Shown here: in pieces, positions 18,660 to 26,912 of the stretch | How the letters are laid out: each line of letters begins with the position of its first letter | Numbering within the stretch: position 1 is the first letter of the stretch | From: Chitinophaga parva | GTDB lineage: Bacteria > Bacteroidota > Bacteroidia > Chitinophagales > Chitinophagaceae | Direction: 5' to 3' | NCBI RefSeq assembly: GCF_003071345.1 | Contig: NZ_QCYK01000004.1 | Location: 124,001 to 188,000, forward strand | DNA length: 64,000 nt | Translations under genes and position numbers: made by a program | The notes under the pieces: generated by a model | What the model saw: only the letters and a program-made list of their open reading frames with translations | What the model was told of the DNA's origin: nothing | Database searches by the model: none

Positions 18660-18983
18660 TTACTTACGATTCGCTTTTGCTGGTACGAGGCCGCGTGATT
18701 GTAAATGATAATTGACCAAATAATTAAATTCATCAGAACATATATTATCGGGCGCCCTGCAACCAGCTCCCTGTATATATTCTTCCGCCATGTGCTTCAG
18801 GGCGATGCGGGCGGCTGGAATACAATCTGCAATCAATTCTTTACGGATGTTTTCATTGATCCCCTCCCATCCTTGAATATAGATTCGCTTTACGGCAGTT
18901 CTTACAAAAACATCACGCGCCATTTCCTCGGCGATCTTCAAAACGTTGGCCTCGTACAGGGCCTGTTGCTGTTCAGGTGTCAT
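18660..18983 (-). CDS. Hypothetical phage protein
   Basis: 107 aa, mostly helical, with Cys at about 59, 79 and 86 and no recognised motif. It begins with ATGA overlap at the stop of the XRE-like regulator gene, so the two are translationally coupled. Function unknown. Confidence 0.6.
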   Translation of the reverse strand: MTPEQQQALYEANVLKIAEEMARDVFVRTAVKRIYIQGWEGINENIRKELIADCIPAARIALKHMAEEYIQGAGCRAPDNICSDEFNYLVNYHLQSRGLVPAKANRK

Positions 18984-19189
18984 TGTTCAGATGCTATTTT
19001 AAATGTGCTATTGACATCAAGCCCATATAATAAACAGAGCTTATAAAGTACTTCTGCTGATGGGCTATTATTTTTTCCGTTTTCAAGCTGTGATATATAA
19101 GTATTTGATATTCCTGTTGTCTCTTGGACCTGCCTTAGCCGCAACCCTTTTTCTTTACGGGCACTCTTTAATACTTCTGATAGCTTCAT
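18980..19189 (-). CDS. XRE-family HTH regulator
   Basis: 69 aa that is almost only a Cro/CI-type HTH domain: MKLSEVLKSARKEKGLRLRQ, then VQETTGISNTYISQLENGK with the recognition helix near 27-37. Met at 19189 is chosen over an upstream Met in the same frame because the extra 21 residues are not HTH-like and would overlap the upstream gene. It probably controls part of the early operon; target unknown. Confidence 0.8.
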   Translation of the reverse strand: MKLSEVLKSARKEKGLRLRQVQETTGISNTYISQLENGKNNSPSAEVLYKLCLLYGLDVNSTFKIASEQ

Positions 19190-19193
19190 TCTT

Positions 19194-19487
19194 TCACATT
19201 TGCGGCATCGGCTGCCAGTGAGTGAACTGATGATGATTAACCCAAATTTCATCTGGGAAACTACCTGCGGGCATCAATGGATTTAGCTCTCCTTTGATTC
19301 TAATCTCACCCAAATCACTTACATCAACTACTTTGTATAATGTTTCTGTAAGACAGTACTCGACTGCCCAATCAAATCTACATGTACCGGGAGGTTCTTT
19401 CTTCAAATCAGTACCAACATATTGCACTGTGTCTCCAATATTGAAAACTGGTTCCGCCTCCCTGGCTTTCTGCTGTACTATGTTCAT
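19194..19487 (-). CDS. Hypothetical phage protein
   Basis: 97 aa, rich in short beta strands (FNIGDTVQYVG, TLYKVVDVSDLGEIRIKG, EIWVNHHQFTHWQPM). The opening GDTVQYVG resembles small SH3-like barrel domains, but no family could be assigned. It lies four bases from the MazG-like gene upstream and from the XRE gene downstream. Confidence 0.6.
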   Translation of the reverse strand: MNIVQQKAREAEPVFNIGDTVQYVGTDLKKEPPGTCRFDWAVEYCLTETLYKVVDVSDLGEIRIKGELNPLMPAGSFPDEIWVNHHQFTHWQPMPQM

Positions 19488-19490
19488 GGC

Positions 19491-19808
19491 TTAAATTTTA
19501 ATATCAACACCTTTTTTGCCGGACACCTCATTAAACTTCTGTCGTATAGCTTCCGGTAAGTCAATTCCCATACGGGCAGCCAGTAGGTCTATGTAAATGA
19601 TCACATCCGCCATTTCCTTGCCTATTTCCTCACGCAGATCAACTTCGTCCCTCCGCTGTTTTTTAACGAAGTTGATCTGCTCTCCCGCCTCTCCGGCGAT
19701 CGCACAGCACCATTCCATTTCCGACCAGTCGGCAAGGGGGAAGCCAAAGGCTTCAATGCTCCTTTTTTCATTCACTTCGTGAAGTGATTCTAAAATTCCA
19801 GTTTTCAT
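19491..19808 (-). CDS. MazG-like nucleotide pyrophosphohydrolase
   Basis: 105 aa, an all-alpha NTP pyrophosphatase domain. Metal-binding acidic residues are seen in AIAGEAGEQINFVKK (helix 1) and EIGKEMADVIIYIDLLAARMG (helix 2, E...E..D pattern). Such enzymes convert NTPs or dNTPs to monophosphates. Phage versions are thought to adjust the nucleotide pool or act on alarmones; the substrate here is unknown. It sits in the replication operon, 31 bp after the primase-helicase gene start region. Confidence 0.82.
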   Translation of the reverse strand: MKTGILESLHEVNEKRSIEAFGFPLADWSEMEWCCAIAGEAGEQINFVKKQRRDEVDLREEIGKEMADVIIYIDLLAARMGIDLPEAIRQKFNEVSGKKGVDIKI

Positions 19809-19839
19809 ATCCTCAATGCCGGCTGCCGGCCGGCGCGGT

Positions 19840-22356
19840 TTAAGTAGTTTTAATTAATCTCAGTTCATACCTGTTATTATTCTGCCGGTTCCGCCGTTGC
19901 TCCAACTTGAAAGAAAAATTATCAGCAGCCACTTGGAGGCCTTTTTTAAAGCGCTTTATAGAATAGTCTTTCTTGTCAAGATCATTACTACCGAGGAAAT
20001 CGTTATACTTTGCCGAAAATTCGTTCCAGTTGGCGCAACCGTTGCTGCTATAGTCATCGAACCACTCCATAAACTCCTCACCGAACTGTCCTTTGATCTT
20101 TTTGCGCCGATACTTACCCCCCTGATCCAGGTCTATTATACCTTTCATCAGGTATAAGCGAACGCAATAAAACATGAAGTTGTAAAACCTGTTCCATTCG
20201 TCGCTATCCCAGTCGTTGAAAAGTAGGTGCCCGTATTCATCCTGCGGAGAGTGCCCGGGGTGGAAGTATCCGGAGAACTCCATGATCTTTAGACGACGCT
20301 TCGCATGGTTCCCCTCATCGTTTATCGTGTAGTTGGTTGTGATGGAGAGCTTAGGGCTATCCTCATACGGGATGTAGAGCTCGTCTTTATTTTTCTTCTC
20401 AATAGTTATACCCTCAGTGATGATGGAGTAGAATTTTTTAAAATCGAAATTCTTCTCTATGTCCTGTATTACTATCAGTTTTGTGTCCAGCCCCACGCGC
20501 TGGAAGGCAAATGATTTGTCGATCTTGAAATTCTTTCCGTCAATGATCTCCGCGCTCATCATCTCCGTCAGCGCACGCACAAGTATACCCTTGCCAGTAC
20601 CACCGCCTTTTGACTCATCCTCTGTCTCCTCTCCGAATACCACAGCATGCGGAAAAGCAGGGTGCTTGTACTTATGAAGCATATATCCCAGGATGGAGCA
20701 GGCATTCAGTATTCTATCTTGGTCATTCCCGCACACCTTACCAATAAAATCAGAGAACTCACATTCAAAATCATCAGACAGATCAATATCAATGTGATGG
20801 TTAATTATGTCGCTCTTCCAGATCACCTTATTCATCTCCCCGTAGCTACGCAACTTAAATTCTCCCTGTGTAATCTCCACGATGCCATTGCGGAAAGGGA
20901 AGTAGCAGGTGTCTTTTGTATCTCGCAGGAAGTCCAGTGTTACCGGTTGCAGGAACTCAAATAGCTTTTCGCCAAACAACTTTTCTGATTTGTAAATAAT
21001 TTCCAGAAGTTGCTCCTGGGTGTACTCCAGTCCGTCAAAATCATATCCCTCCAGGTAGTGTTGGATGAACTTCTTTATCTTTTCACTTGTGGCCTCTTCC
21101 AGGCGGTTGGCGTCGTTGTGGATAATCTTGAAGATGGGGGAGGACTTATCGTAGAAGTACAATCCAAAACCCTGTTGCTGCAAGAATTTAACGAAGCGGA
21201 TGTAGATGATGGAGAGTTTTTCATCTATGCTGTTCCAGTGCCAAAATTCGCCAGCGGCGGCCTGCTCTTCTGCCTCGTAAGCCAGGATGTCTTCTCCCGC
21301 ATCCTGAAATGAAATGTTGAATGTTTTACTTAGGCCAACTTGAAGATCCTCATTTGTGATTCCTAGCTGCTTGTTTTTTTTTATGAATTTTTTCACGGCC
21401 TTGGCAACCGGCTTGTACGGCTCCCCGTAACCCATCGCAAGCAGCTTCTTTGCAGCTTCTTTGTAATCGCCATTACACTCCAACATTGCGTACACAGCGC
21501 AGGGCCGGTATCCCTTCATGGGCTCGAAAATGGATGAGGTGGTAAACACGGCAAAAAAACCCTTGTCGTGATCGTAGTCCCCGCTGGTCTTGCTAGTGGA
21601 GTTGCCTGGGCGTTTAAAAATGGTCTGCCTTTCGGTAGTCCGTACTACCTGCCATCCGTGCGCCTGCAGCAGCCCTACCACATCACCACGCTCATTATAA
21701 TCACGGAATGGACTTTTGCTGTATGTTTTTTGCTCTACAAATTTATGTTGGTGGCTCACCGGCTCCATGAGCTGGTTAAAACTACGTGCTATTTCAAAGA
21801 TTGTCTCACGTTGCTCCGAAGTAATCTCTGGTAGATCCCTTATGGTATTTTGTGAATAAGCATATCCATCTGTAGGCGCCGCAATCACGTAGCCGCCCTC
21901 TCCGCGCGTCTCGATCAGCACGCGAACCTTATCATGCGGCTCCTGGATTAGCTCTTCATCGGTGGCGCCACGTCGCGCTAGCTTTAAGTTGCCCTGGAGC
22001 GCGGAGCAACGGTACATAATGTGATAACCGCCCGACTTAGTGGTGGCGATCACCAGACGATGCGCTAAGTCGGGAAGGGCGTCGACGATAGCTTGCATAA
22101 ATTCCTCAAATAGCCGCCCTGAGAGGTCGTATTTACAATCCACGTCTACCACCTCCAGATTTCCGCTGATGGCTCCGCATATGATGGCAATGCCCGCTGT
22201 TTTATGGCTGGCGAACATTGTCGCCAGTGCATCCTGAGTTATTTTCTCTTTCTGGTAGTGCGTCCACTTGAATATGCTGCGCTTGTTGGCATCTGTCGCA
22301 ATAACTGAGAAACCAAGGGTAATATATTTTTTCGCTGCGGCAAGTAAATTACTCAT
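19840..22356 (-). CDS. Phage replication protein: PrimPol primase fused to a D5-like helicase
   Basis: 838 aa. The N-terminal part (about 1-200) is a bifunctional primase-polymerase domain with the metal motif NLEVVDVD (Asp71, Asp73) and SGGYHIMYR near 116-124. The C-terminal part (about 480-800) is a superfamily-3-like helicase with Walker A GGGTGKG near 585 and VIQDIEKNF as probable Walker B. It would lay primers and unwind the phage template. The middle region (about 300-450) is acidic and not assigned. The start overlaps the VRR-NUC stop by ATGA. It is the central replication gene of the element. Confidence 0.85.
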   Translation of the reverse strand: MSNLLAAAKKYITLGFSVIATDANKRSIFKWTHYQKEKITQDALATMFASHKTAGIAIICGAISGNLEVVDVDCKYDLSGRLFEEFMQAIVDALPDLAHRLVIATTKSGGYHIMYRCSALQGNLKLARRGATDEELIQEPHDKVRVLIETRGEGGYVIAAPTDGYAYSQNTIRDLPEITSEQRETIFEIARSFNQLMEPVSHQHKFVEQKTYSKSPFRDYNERGDVVGLLQAHGWQVVRTTERQTIFKRPGNSTSKTSGDYDHDKGFFAVFTTSSIFEPMKGYRPCAVYAMLECNGDYKEAAKKLLAMGYGEPYKPVAKAVKKFIKKNKQLGITNEDLQVGLSKTFNISFQDAGEDILAYEAEEQAAAGEFWHWNSIDEKLSIIYIRFVKFLQQQGFGLYFYDKSSPIFKIIHNDANRLEEATSEKIKKFIQHYLEGYDFDGLEYTQEQLLEIIYKSEKLFGEKLFEFLQPVTLDFLRDTKDTCYFPFRNGIVEITQGEFKLRSYGEMNKVIWKSDIINHHIDIDLSDDFECEFSDFIGKVCGNDQDRILNACSILGYMLHKYKHPAFPHAVVFGEETEDESKGGGTGKGILVRALTEMMSAEIIDGKNFKIDKSFAFQRVGLDTKLIVIQDIEKNFDFKKFYSIITEGITIEKKNKDELYIPYEDSPKLSITTNYTINDEGNHAKRRLKIMEFSGYFHPGHSPQDEYGHLLFNDWDSDEWNRFYNFMFYCVRLYLMKGIIDLDQGGKYRRKKIKGQFGEEFMEWFDDYSSNGCANWNEFSAKYNDFLGSNDLDKKDYSIKRFKKGLQVAADNFSFKLEQRRNRQNNNRYELRLIKTT

Positions 22357-22619
22357 ATGTCCAAAATGTATTTAAGCACATCAATACTATCTACTACGTA
22401 AGCCTCCATGCCGGCCGCCGTCAACTCTTCCATCCGTAATTCCTGTAAAGGGTCGGCCTTTTTACCGGGCGCCTTTACCTCGATCCAAACCGTGCGGCCA
22501 TCGCGGAACGCAAACAGGTCAGGAATGCCGTTTTTATTGGATTGAATGATCTTGAGCACGAACCACCCTGCTTTTTCCAACTTCTCCCTTATCCTGGTTT
22601 GTACTTTTGACTCCCTCAT
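22353..22619 (-). CDS. VRR-NUC domain nuclease
   Basis: 88 aa, a stand-alone VRR-NUC (PD-(D/E)XK) domain. Active-site residues are Asp34 (GIPDLFAF), Glu47 and Lys49 (WIEVKA), and Gln59 (DPLQ). Family members act on branched or structured DNA, a useful step in phage replication or recombination. Its first 28 codons overlap the last codons of the helicase gene in another frame (86 bp). The conserved ESKVQTRIREKLEKAGW start lies inside this overlap, so the overlap is real. Confidence 0.85.
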   Translation of the reverse strand: MRESKVQTRIREKLEKAGWFVLKIIQSNKNGIPDLFAFRDGRTVWIEVKAPGKKADPLQELRMEELTAAGMEAYVVDSIDVLKYILDI

Positions 22620-23850
22620 ACTTAAAGTCTTTTTTGAAATAGGATAACGTGTAATCTTTTTTATCCATCACCGACTGGTAAATCTTCTCCTCGATGCCCC
22701 CGCGAGAGAATAACCAGTATACAACGGATTCACGCGCACGGTCCTTTGCCTGCATCCTGGCCCTGGCCTGCCAGTAGCTTACGGCGCTGTAATCAATGTT
22801 GAACATGATGAGCGCATCGGCTGTGCTCAGGTTCACACCCTCACGCCCGCTTTGGACCTGGGAAATAAACACTAGGTTGTCGCTAGCATTGAAAAGTTCC
22901 GGATTGTCAGTCCACTGTCCGGCGTAGGCGTATTTCAGCATGCCTCCCTCGGCATCGAACTTGTAAAATATCGCAATCTTTTTCCCGTGAAACTGTTGCT
23001 GGATAATGGTTACCTTAGAATGGTCAAATGCTATTGCATTACCGTCATCAGTGATCACCGTGCCGCTAAAAATCTGGTGGCATTTATTCATCACCTTTAC
23101 CGCAGTGTCGGCAATAACGGTCTCTCCATTCCTACCTTTGTATACCCGGTCCTTCATAATACGCTGCGCTAGGGTATAAGTTGCCGGCTTCATGTCAACC
23201 ACCAAAATTTCCTCCCGCACAAACTGCTCAAATCCTGCTTCTGACTGGGTGTACGACAGGAAAATGTGATCTGTATCCTGCTTTATGCGGTCCTTGTCGG
23301 CATTGCTGTAGTCAACAAATTCCCGGTTGTATACATAGCGCTTCTTCTTCTCAACGTACCCAGCTTTTACCCAGGAATAAAATGTTGTATGATCACTCCA
23401 CGGGGATCTACTGCTGATGGCCAGTTGATGATAAAGCTGCGAGTAACTCTCCGGCGTTGGGGTTCCAGACAAAAAAATTACTGGCTTACCTTTTGCAATT
23501 TCCTGCAACTGCTTTGTTCGTTCTGGCTTGGATGGAAACGCGCCACAGGTGTGTGCTTCGTCAATGATCACCAAATCATAATTGCAAACTACCTGATGTA
23601 GCGCCTCGAAATTGATCACATTGATTTTATAGTCCGGCGCCAGCGCATCATAGTCGTTGATGACGCTGCCAATAGCTTTTTTCTTCGTGGCGAAAAGCAC
23701 GCTGCGTACCCCCGGAACAAGTTGTGCTGTAGCCAGGGCTGCCAGGCTTTTTCCGGTGCGCACCTCCCATGCGAAGTAACACAGGCCATGCTGCTCCAGT
23801 ATTGCTGCTGCCTTCACACTTCCTTCTACCTGGTAATCTCTTAGCTGCAC
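22534..23850 (-). CDS. SNF2/DEAD-type helicase
   Basis: 438 aa, superfamily-2 helicase. The Q-like motif is LRDYQ, Walker A WEVRTGKS (29-35), DEAH 97-100 (VIIDEAHT), motif III FLSGTP, and motifs V and VI QSGREGVNLSTAD and YWQARARMQAKDR. Such proteins are frequent in phage replication modules beside a PrimPol protein. It probably moves on or remodels DNA during replication initiation or recombination. Its tail overlaps the nuclease gene by 86 bp. Confidence 0.88.
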   Translation of the reverse strand: MQLRDYQVEGSVKAAAILEQHGLCYFAWEVRTGKSLAALATAQLVPGVRSVLFATKKKAIGSVINDYDALAPDYKINVINFEALHQVVCNYDLVIIDEAHTCGAFPSKPERTKQLQEIAKGKPVIFLSGTPTPESYSQLYHQLAISSRSPWSDHTTFYSWVKAGYVEKKKRYVYNREFVDYSNADKDRIKQDTDHIFLSYTQSEAGFEQFVREEILVVDMKPATYTLAQRIMKDRVYKGRNGETVIADTAVKVMNKCHQIFSGTVITDDGNAIAFDHSKVTIIQQQFHGKKIAIFYKFDAEGGMLKYAYAGQWTDNPELFNASDNLVFISQVQSGREGVNLSTADALIMFNIDYSAVSYWQARARMQAKDRARESVVYWLFSRGGIEEKIYQSVMDKKDYTLSYFKKDFKYEGVKSTNQDKGEVGKSRVVRAQDHSIQ

Positions 23851-23888
23851 TGGGTTGAAAATTATGGGGCGCCGTGGCGCCCCGGTTG

Positions 23889-24359
23889 TTAAAATGGTTC
23901 TTCGTCTGCCGCAGGGGGATTATCCTGGTCACCTACCTGTGTCCGGACAATATCCGGTACATCCGCCGGTTGGGATTCGGTAGGCTTGTTGGCTTCATCA
24001 TATTGCGTCCAAAGATTCCAGTCGCTGTCTGTCATTTTCTCTTCGATGCGCTTTCCGGTATCTTTACGTATGAGCGTTTTATAGCCCTGCTTAGGAGTGT
24101 GGTACTGAACATCCAGGGTTACTTCCCGGATCTCATAGCCATTGGCTACTTTGTCCGAAAGCTGGCCGATGCTGGATTTAATAGAGGCAATGCGGGATGT
24201 AAATTGGCCGGTGGCCTCCTTTTTCTCATTCTCCACATTCACTATCTCCAAATTTTTAGCGGCCAATTCCTGGCTCTTTTCATGTAACTCCACGGCAGTG
24301 AAATCGTAGCGCAGGTAACGCTTCTCTACCTTTGGTAGGATGGATTCAACTGAACTCAT
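23889..24359 (-). CDS. Hypothetical phage protein with SSB-like C-terminal tip
   Basis: 156 aa. The N-terminal half is helical and coiled-coil-like (KSQELAAKNLEIVNVENEKK). A central beta segment (EIREVTLDVQYHTPKQG, TLIRKDTGKRIEEKM) follows. The tail is acidic and ends AADEEPF. A Pro-Phe end on an acidic tail is the docking tip of single-strand-binding proteins. It lies between the helicase and another protein with the same kind of tip, so a role in DNA replication or recombination is inferred. No family was recognised. Confidence 0.65.
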   Translation of the reverse strand: MSSVESILPKVEKRYLRYDFTAVELHEKSQELAAKNLEIVNVENEKKEATGQFTSRIASIKSSIGQLSDKVANGYEIREVTLDVQYHTPKQGYKTLIRKDTGKRIEEKMTDSDWNLWTQYDEANKPTESQPADVPDIVRTQVGDQDNPPAADEEPF

Positions 24360-24387
24360 TGCTTATTTTTTGAGGTGAAAAAATCAA

Positions 24388-24999
24388 TTAAAATGGCAGG
24401 TCTTCTCCGCCCTGGTCATCAGCGTCTCCTTCGTCATCAGGACCAGATACGGATACTGCTGCACCAAGCTTAGGCAGGATGTTGTCTTTAATGTAGTTTT
24501 CCATCCACTCCAAGCGCGCGGAATCATCCCAAGTCTCTTTCCCCTTTACCTTGATCTTTACCATGTCGGGTAGGCCGTTCGGATTGTCCCTGGTAAAATA
24601 CCATGCAACAGACTCTTTACCGCCTTGGTTAACGTAAAGGGCTTGCTTTACCTTATCGCCATCCTGCTTGCGCCAAGGGTTAAGTCTCACATCTTTGGTC
24701 AAATCAATGTTCGGCAATGCGTAGCAGAAGGAGTAAAAGTACCGGCTGCTGGATTTCAACTGCAGGACGAACTCGTCATCGATGATCACGTTCAGAAAAT
24801 TTCCAAACTCCTTGTGTTCATAGAAGTTCATGCCCGTGATCCTGCCTTCTATGTAATCATATTCCATCTGGTGGATCACTTTGCCGCTTTCCAGCGTGCG
24901 CGATACAGCTCCAGGTGTATTCTCGGTCACGCGTTGAGCAATCTTCCCATTGCCATTAATTGACACATACGTTTTGTGCTCGTTTTTTTTAAGACCCAT
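24388..24999 (-). CDS. Putative phage single-strand DNA-binding protein
   Basis: 203 aa. The body has the strand-rich look of an OB-fold protein (ITGMNFYEHKEFGNFLNVII, DDEFVLQLKSSSRYFYSF, ESVAWYFTR). A disordered acidic tail (about 183-203) ends GGEDLPF, close to the SSB tip DDIPF. It lies between a RecB-like nuclease and a second protein with such a tip. The reading as a diverged phage SSB is inference from tail, composition and context; an annealing protein is a possible alternative. Confidence 0.62.
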   Translation of the reverse strand: MGLKKNEHKTYVSINGNGKIAQRVTENTPGAVSRTLESGKVIHQMEYDYIEGRITGMNFYEHKEFGNFLNVIIDDEFVLQLKSSSRYFYSFCYALPNIDLTKDVRLNPWRKQDGDKVKQALYVNQGGKESVAWYFTRDNPNGLPDMVKIKVKGKETWDDSARLEWMENYIKDNILPKLGAAVSVSGPDDEGDADDQGGEDLPF

Positions 25000-25024
25000 T
25001 TTTATTTTTTTTATTTATCAATAA

Positions 25025-25777
25025 TTATTTACGTTTTACCCTGTCCGGCATCGTTATGTTATCTGGCCTGTAATCTGGGTTACACCGGTCCCAAACAGCC
25101 CTCAGATGAAGAAATAATTCCCAGTTCTCAGAAATTGACCTGTCCGGCTCAACCACTTGCCAGCCTTTACCTTGCATCTTTTTCCCTGTTTTATCAGCTC
25201 CTCGTGTTTTTGCCTTCAAATGCACGATGCCGGTACGCTGTATCTGTAAATCCGGGTGGCTTTCATTCCACATGGTAGAGTAGGCGGCGGTCTGTATTTC
25301 CTGGCTCTCATACACGCTGTTTGACGTTTTGTAATCCAGCAACCATACCTCTCCGTTAATCATACAAACTAGATCAGTGGTGCCACCGATGCGATGCAGG
25401 TCAGAAATCATTGTAAGCTCTGTCGCAATAATCTCCGGCTGTACTGTTTCAAAAAAATCTACAAAACGCAGTATGCTGATCCACTCTGACATGTTGTAAC
25501 AGACCCCTATTGTTTCATCCATCCACCTGATTTCCGCACCATGCAAATATGAATCAATGGCATCATGAACATTTGACCCCTCTTTTGCCGCACGCTCCAG
25601 CACTAAGTCCGCGTTGTGGCCCAAGTCTTTTTTCCACTGCTCCAGCGCAAATCCTTTTGGCAAAGCATCCAGCACTGTGGTGACTGACGGGTAGTAAGTG
25701 ACATTGTCCTTTGTGTAGTAACGCTTATCAAGAAAGTTGATTTGCTGGGCTTCCTGGTTGTGAAAAACAGCTTTCAT
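25025..25777 (-). CDS. PD-(D/E)XK nuclease, RecB/phage exonuclease-like
   Basis: 250 aa. Motifs of the RecB-type nuclease fold are seen in order: His71 (GSNVHDAI), Glu120 (IATELTM), Asp135 (GGTTDLVC), Asp148 and Lys150 (WLLDYKTS), and Gln162 to Tyr166 (IQTAAYS). Such phage enzymes usually act as a 5'-3' exonuclease paired with an annealing or SSB protein. Here the downstream partner candidate is the acidic-tailed 203-aa protein. ATG overlaps the stop of a 40-aa membrane ORF by ATGA. Confidence 0.85.
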   Translation of the reverse strand: MKAVFHNQEAQQINFLDKRYYTKDNVTYYPSVTTVLDALPKGFALEQWKKDLGHNADLVLERAAKEGSNVHDAIDSYLHGAEIRWMDETIGVCYNMSEWISILRFVDFFETVQPEIIATELTMISDLHRIGGTTDLVCMINGEVWLLDYKTSNSVYESQEIQTAAYSTMWNESHPDLQIQRTGIVHLKAKTRGADKTGKKMQGKGWQVVEPDRSISENWELFLHLRAVWDRCNPDYRPDNITMPDRVKRK

Positions 25778-25896
25778 AATCTGGCTTTATACATGCAGTA
25801 GATGATGAGTGCACCAGCAGCAATTGATATAGCTAAACCGATGATCATTATGATATTATCCTGCCGCTTAGTTGTCGTGGAGAATCGTGATTTCAT
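25774..25896 (-). CDS. Small single-helix membrane protein
   Basis: 40 aa, starting MKSRFSTTTKRQDN with a basic N-terminus and one hydrophobic helix (about 15-35, IIMIIGLAISIAAGALIIYC), ending YKARL. It overlaps the start of the nuclease gene by ATGA and the preceding 57-aa ORF by 29 bp, a pattern of coupled phage genes. Function unknown; small phage membrane proteins of this kind may act in exclusion or host takeover. Confidence 0.55.
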   Translation of the reverse strand: MKSRFSTTTKRQDNIIMIIGLAISIAAGALIIYCMYKARL

Positions 25897-26041
25897 AGTT
25901 TTTGTTTTCCAGTTGGTATGAGCGGCACCAGTCCCGTATCAATTCTTTCCTTGATCTAGCGCTAAGAAACCGGCGCTTGCAAACTAACTTCCCATCTATG
26001 AATAATTGAAGGGTTCCGCTCCATTCCTTTACTGGGGTCAT
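25868..26041 (-). CDS. Small hypothetical phage protein
   Basis: 57 aa, starting MTPVKEWSGTLQLF; net basic with the pattern IDGKLVCKRRFLSARSRKEL. No family recognised. Its ATG overlaps the stop of the repeat-protein gene by ATGA, which supports expression. Confidence 0.55.
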   Translation of the reverse strand: MTPVKEWSGTLQLFIDGKLVCKRRFLSARSRKELIRDWCRSYQLENKNYEITILHDN

Positions 26042-26910
26042 TTTTCAACAGTTGTTTCAATAAGCTCATTTTTACCATTGAGCATGTACCACTTTCCTGA
26101 TTCAATGCCTCCTTCGCCGGCATAACCTACTATATGACGGAGGCGTTTACCGTCCCAGTAGGTAAGTATTACCGCGCCATTTTCTCCACACTGAGCTTTT
26201 CCATATTGTCCCAGGACTACAGCGTGCCCGTAGTTACCGGTGGCGGATGCATGCCCGTAGTTACCGGTGGCGGATGCGTGCCCGGAGTAACCGGTGGCGG
26301 ATGCGTGCCCGTAGTTACCGGTGGCGGATGCATGCCCGGATTCACCGGTGGCGGATGCATGCCCGGATTCACCGGTGGCGGATGCGTGCCCGGAGTAACC
26401 GGTGGCGGATGCGTGCCCGGAGTAACCGGTGGCGGATGCGTGCCCGTAGTAACCGGTGGCGGATGCGTGCGATTTGTCTTTCGTTGTAACCACACTAACG
26501 CCATCTTCAGATGAAGTAGTTGCAGCTCCATCCACTAACTCCATTGCTTTCAATTCAGCAGCATGACGGATCCAGAACCATTTCATGACTAAGTCATATG
26601 CTGTTTTATACCCTCCGCTGTAGATGACTGTTCCGTTTTTGAATTTCACTTTTCCTTTCAGCTCTCGAACCTGATTCGCCTCCACTTCAACCACAAGCCA
26701 CTTGGCTCCAACTTCCTTATATTTCAAATCATAATCTCCAGAACCAAAAAGCCAACCATGCAACCCATGTCCACACTTCGTATCATCATTCCAGTCTGGG
26801 GCTTCTACAAAGCCGGATTCTGGCCAGATAAATCCGTTATAAGATGACATGTCATTTTTGCAAGTACGCAATATGAGTACCTTATCCGCAGGTAATTGAT
26901 AATTTTTCAT
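26038..26910 (-). CDS. Phage protein with tandem 9-residue HASATG repeats
   Basis: 290 aa. The N-terminal globular part (about 1-145) has KVLILRTCKNDMSSYNGF and CGHGLHGWLFGSGDYDL and resembles a phage domain often joined to such repeats (perhaps DUF7666; not verified). Residues about 147-227 hold nine repeats of the form (S/G)HASATG-xx, where only the last two residues vary (YY, YS, ES, NY). Degenerate copies follow (GHAVVLGQY, GKAQCGENG). The C-terminus (about 245-290) is globular. A regular 9-residue beta-solenoid or surface array is likely. No signal peptide. Function unknown. Confidence 0.72.
   Translation of the reverse strand: MKNYQLPADKVLILRTCKNDMSSYNGFIWPESGFVEAPDWNDDTKCGHGLHGWLFGSGDYDLKYKEVGAKWLVVEVEANQVRELKGKVKFKNGTVIYSGGYKTAYDLVMKWFWIRHAAELKAMELVDGAATTSSEDGVSVVTTKDKSHASATGYYGHASATGYSGHASATGYSGHASATGESGHASATGESGHASATGNYGHASATGYSGHASATGNYGHASATGNYGHAVVLGQYGKAQCGENGAVILTYWDGKRLRHIVGYAGEGGIESGKWYMLNGKNELIETTVEK
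26230..26472 (-). repeat. 27-bp tandem repeat array inside the repeat-protein gene
   Basis: Nine in-frame 27-bp units, each coding (S/G)HASATG plus two variable residues. Units are nearly identical at DNA level except for the codons of the last two residues, so copy number can change by slippage or recombination without losing the frame. Confidence 0.93.
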
Positions 26911-26912
26911 GT

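Noticed and set aside
23648..23932. 94-aa frame overlapping the helicase start
   Set aside because: Lies opposite in frame within the helicase and nearby gene; low-complexity Arg/Pro/Gly composition and no operon logic.
26230..26472. CRISPR array
   Set aside because: Units are directly joined with no unique spacers, lie inside an intact coding frame, and no cas genes are near.
26134..26531. Long Gly/Pro-rich and Arg-rich frames on both strands across the 27-bp repeats
   Set aside because: They are other-frame readings of the HASATG repeat; a 27-bp in-frame repeat keeps all frames open. The minus-strand 290-aa frame alone has non-repeat flanks of normal protein composition and coupled neighbours.
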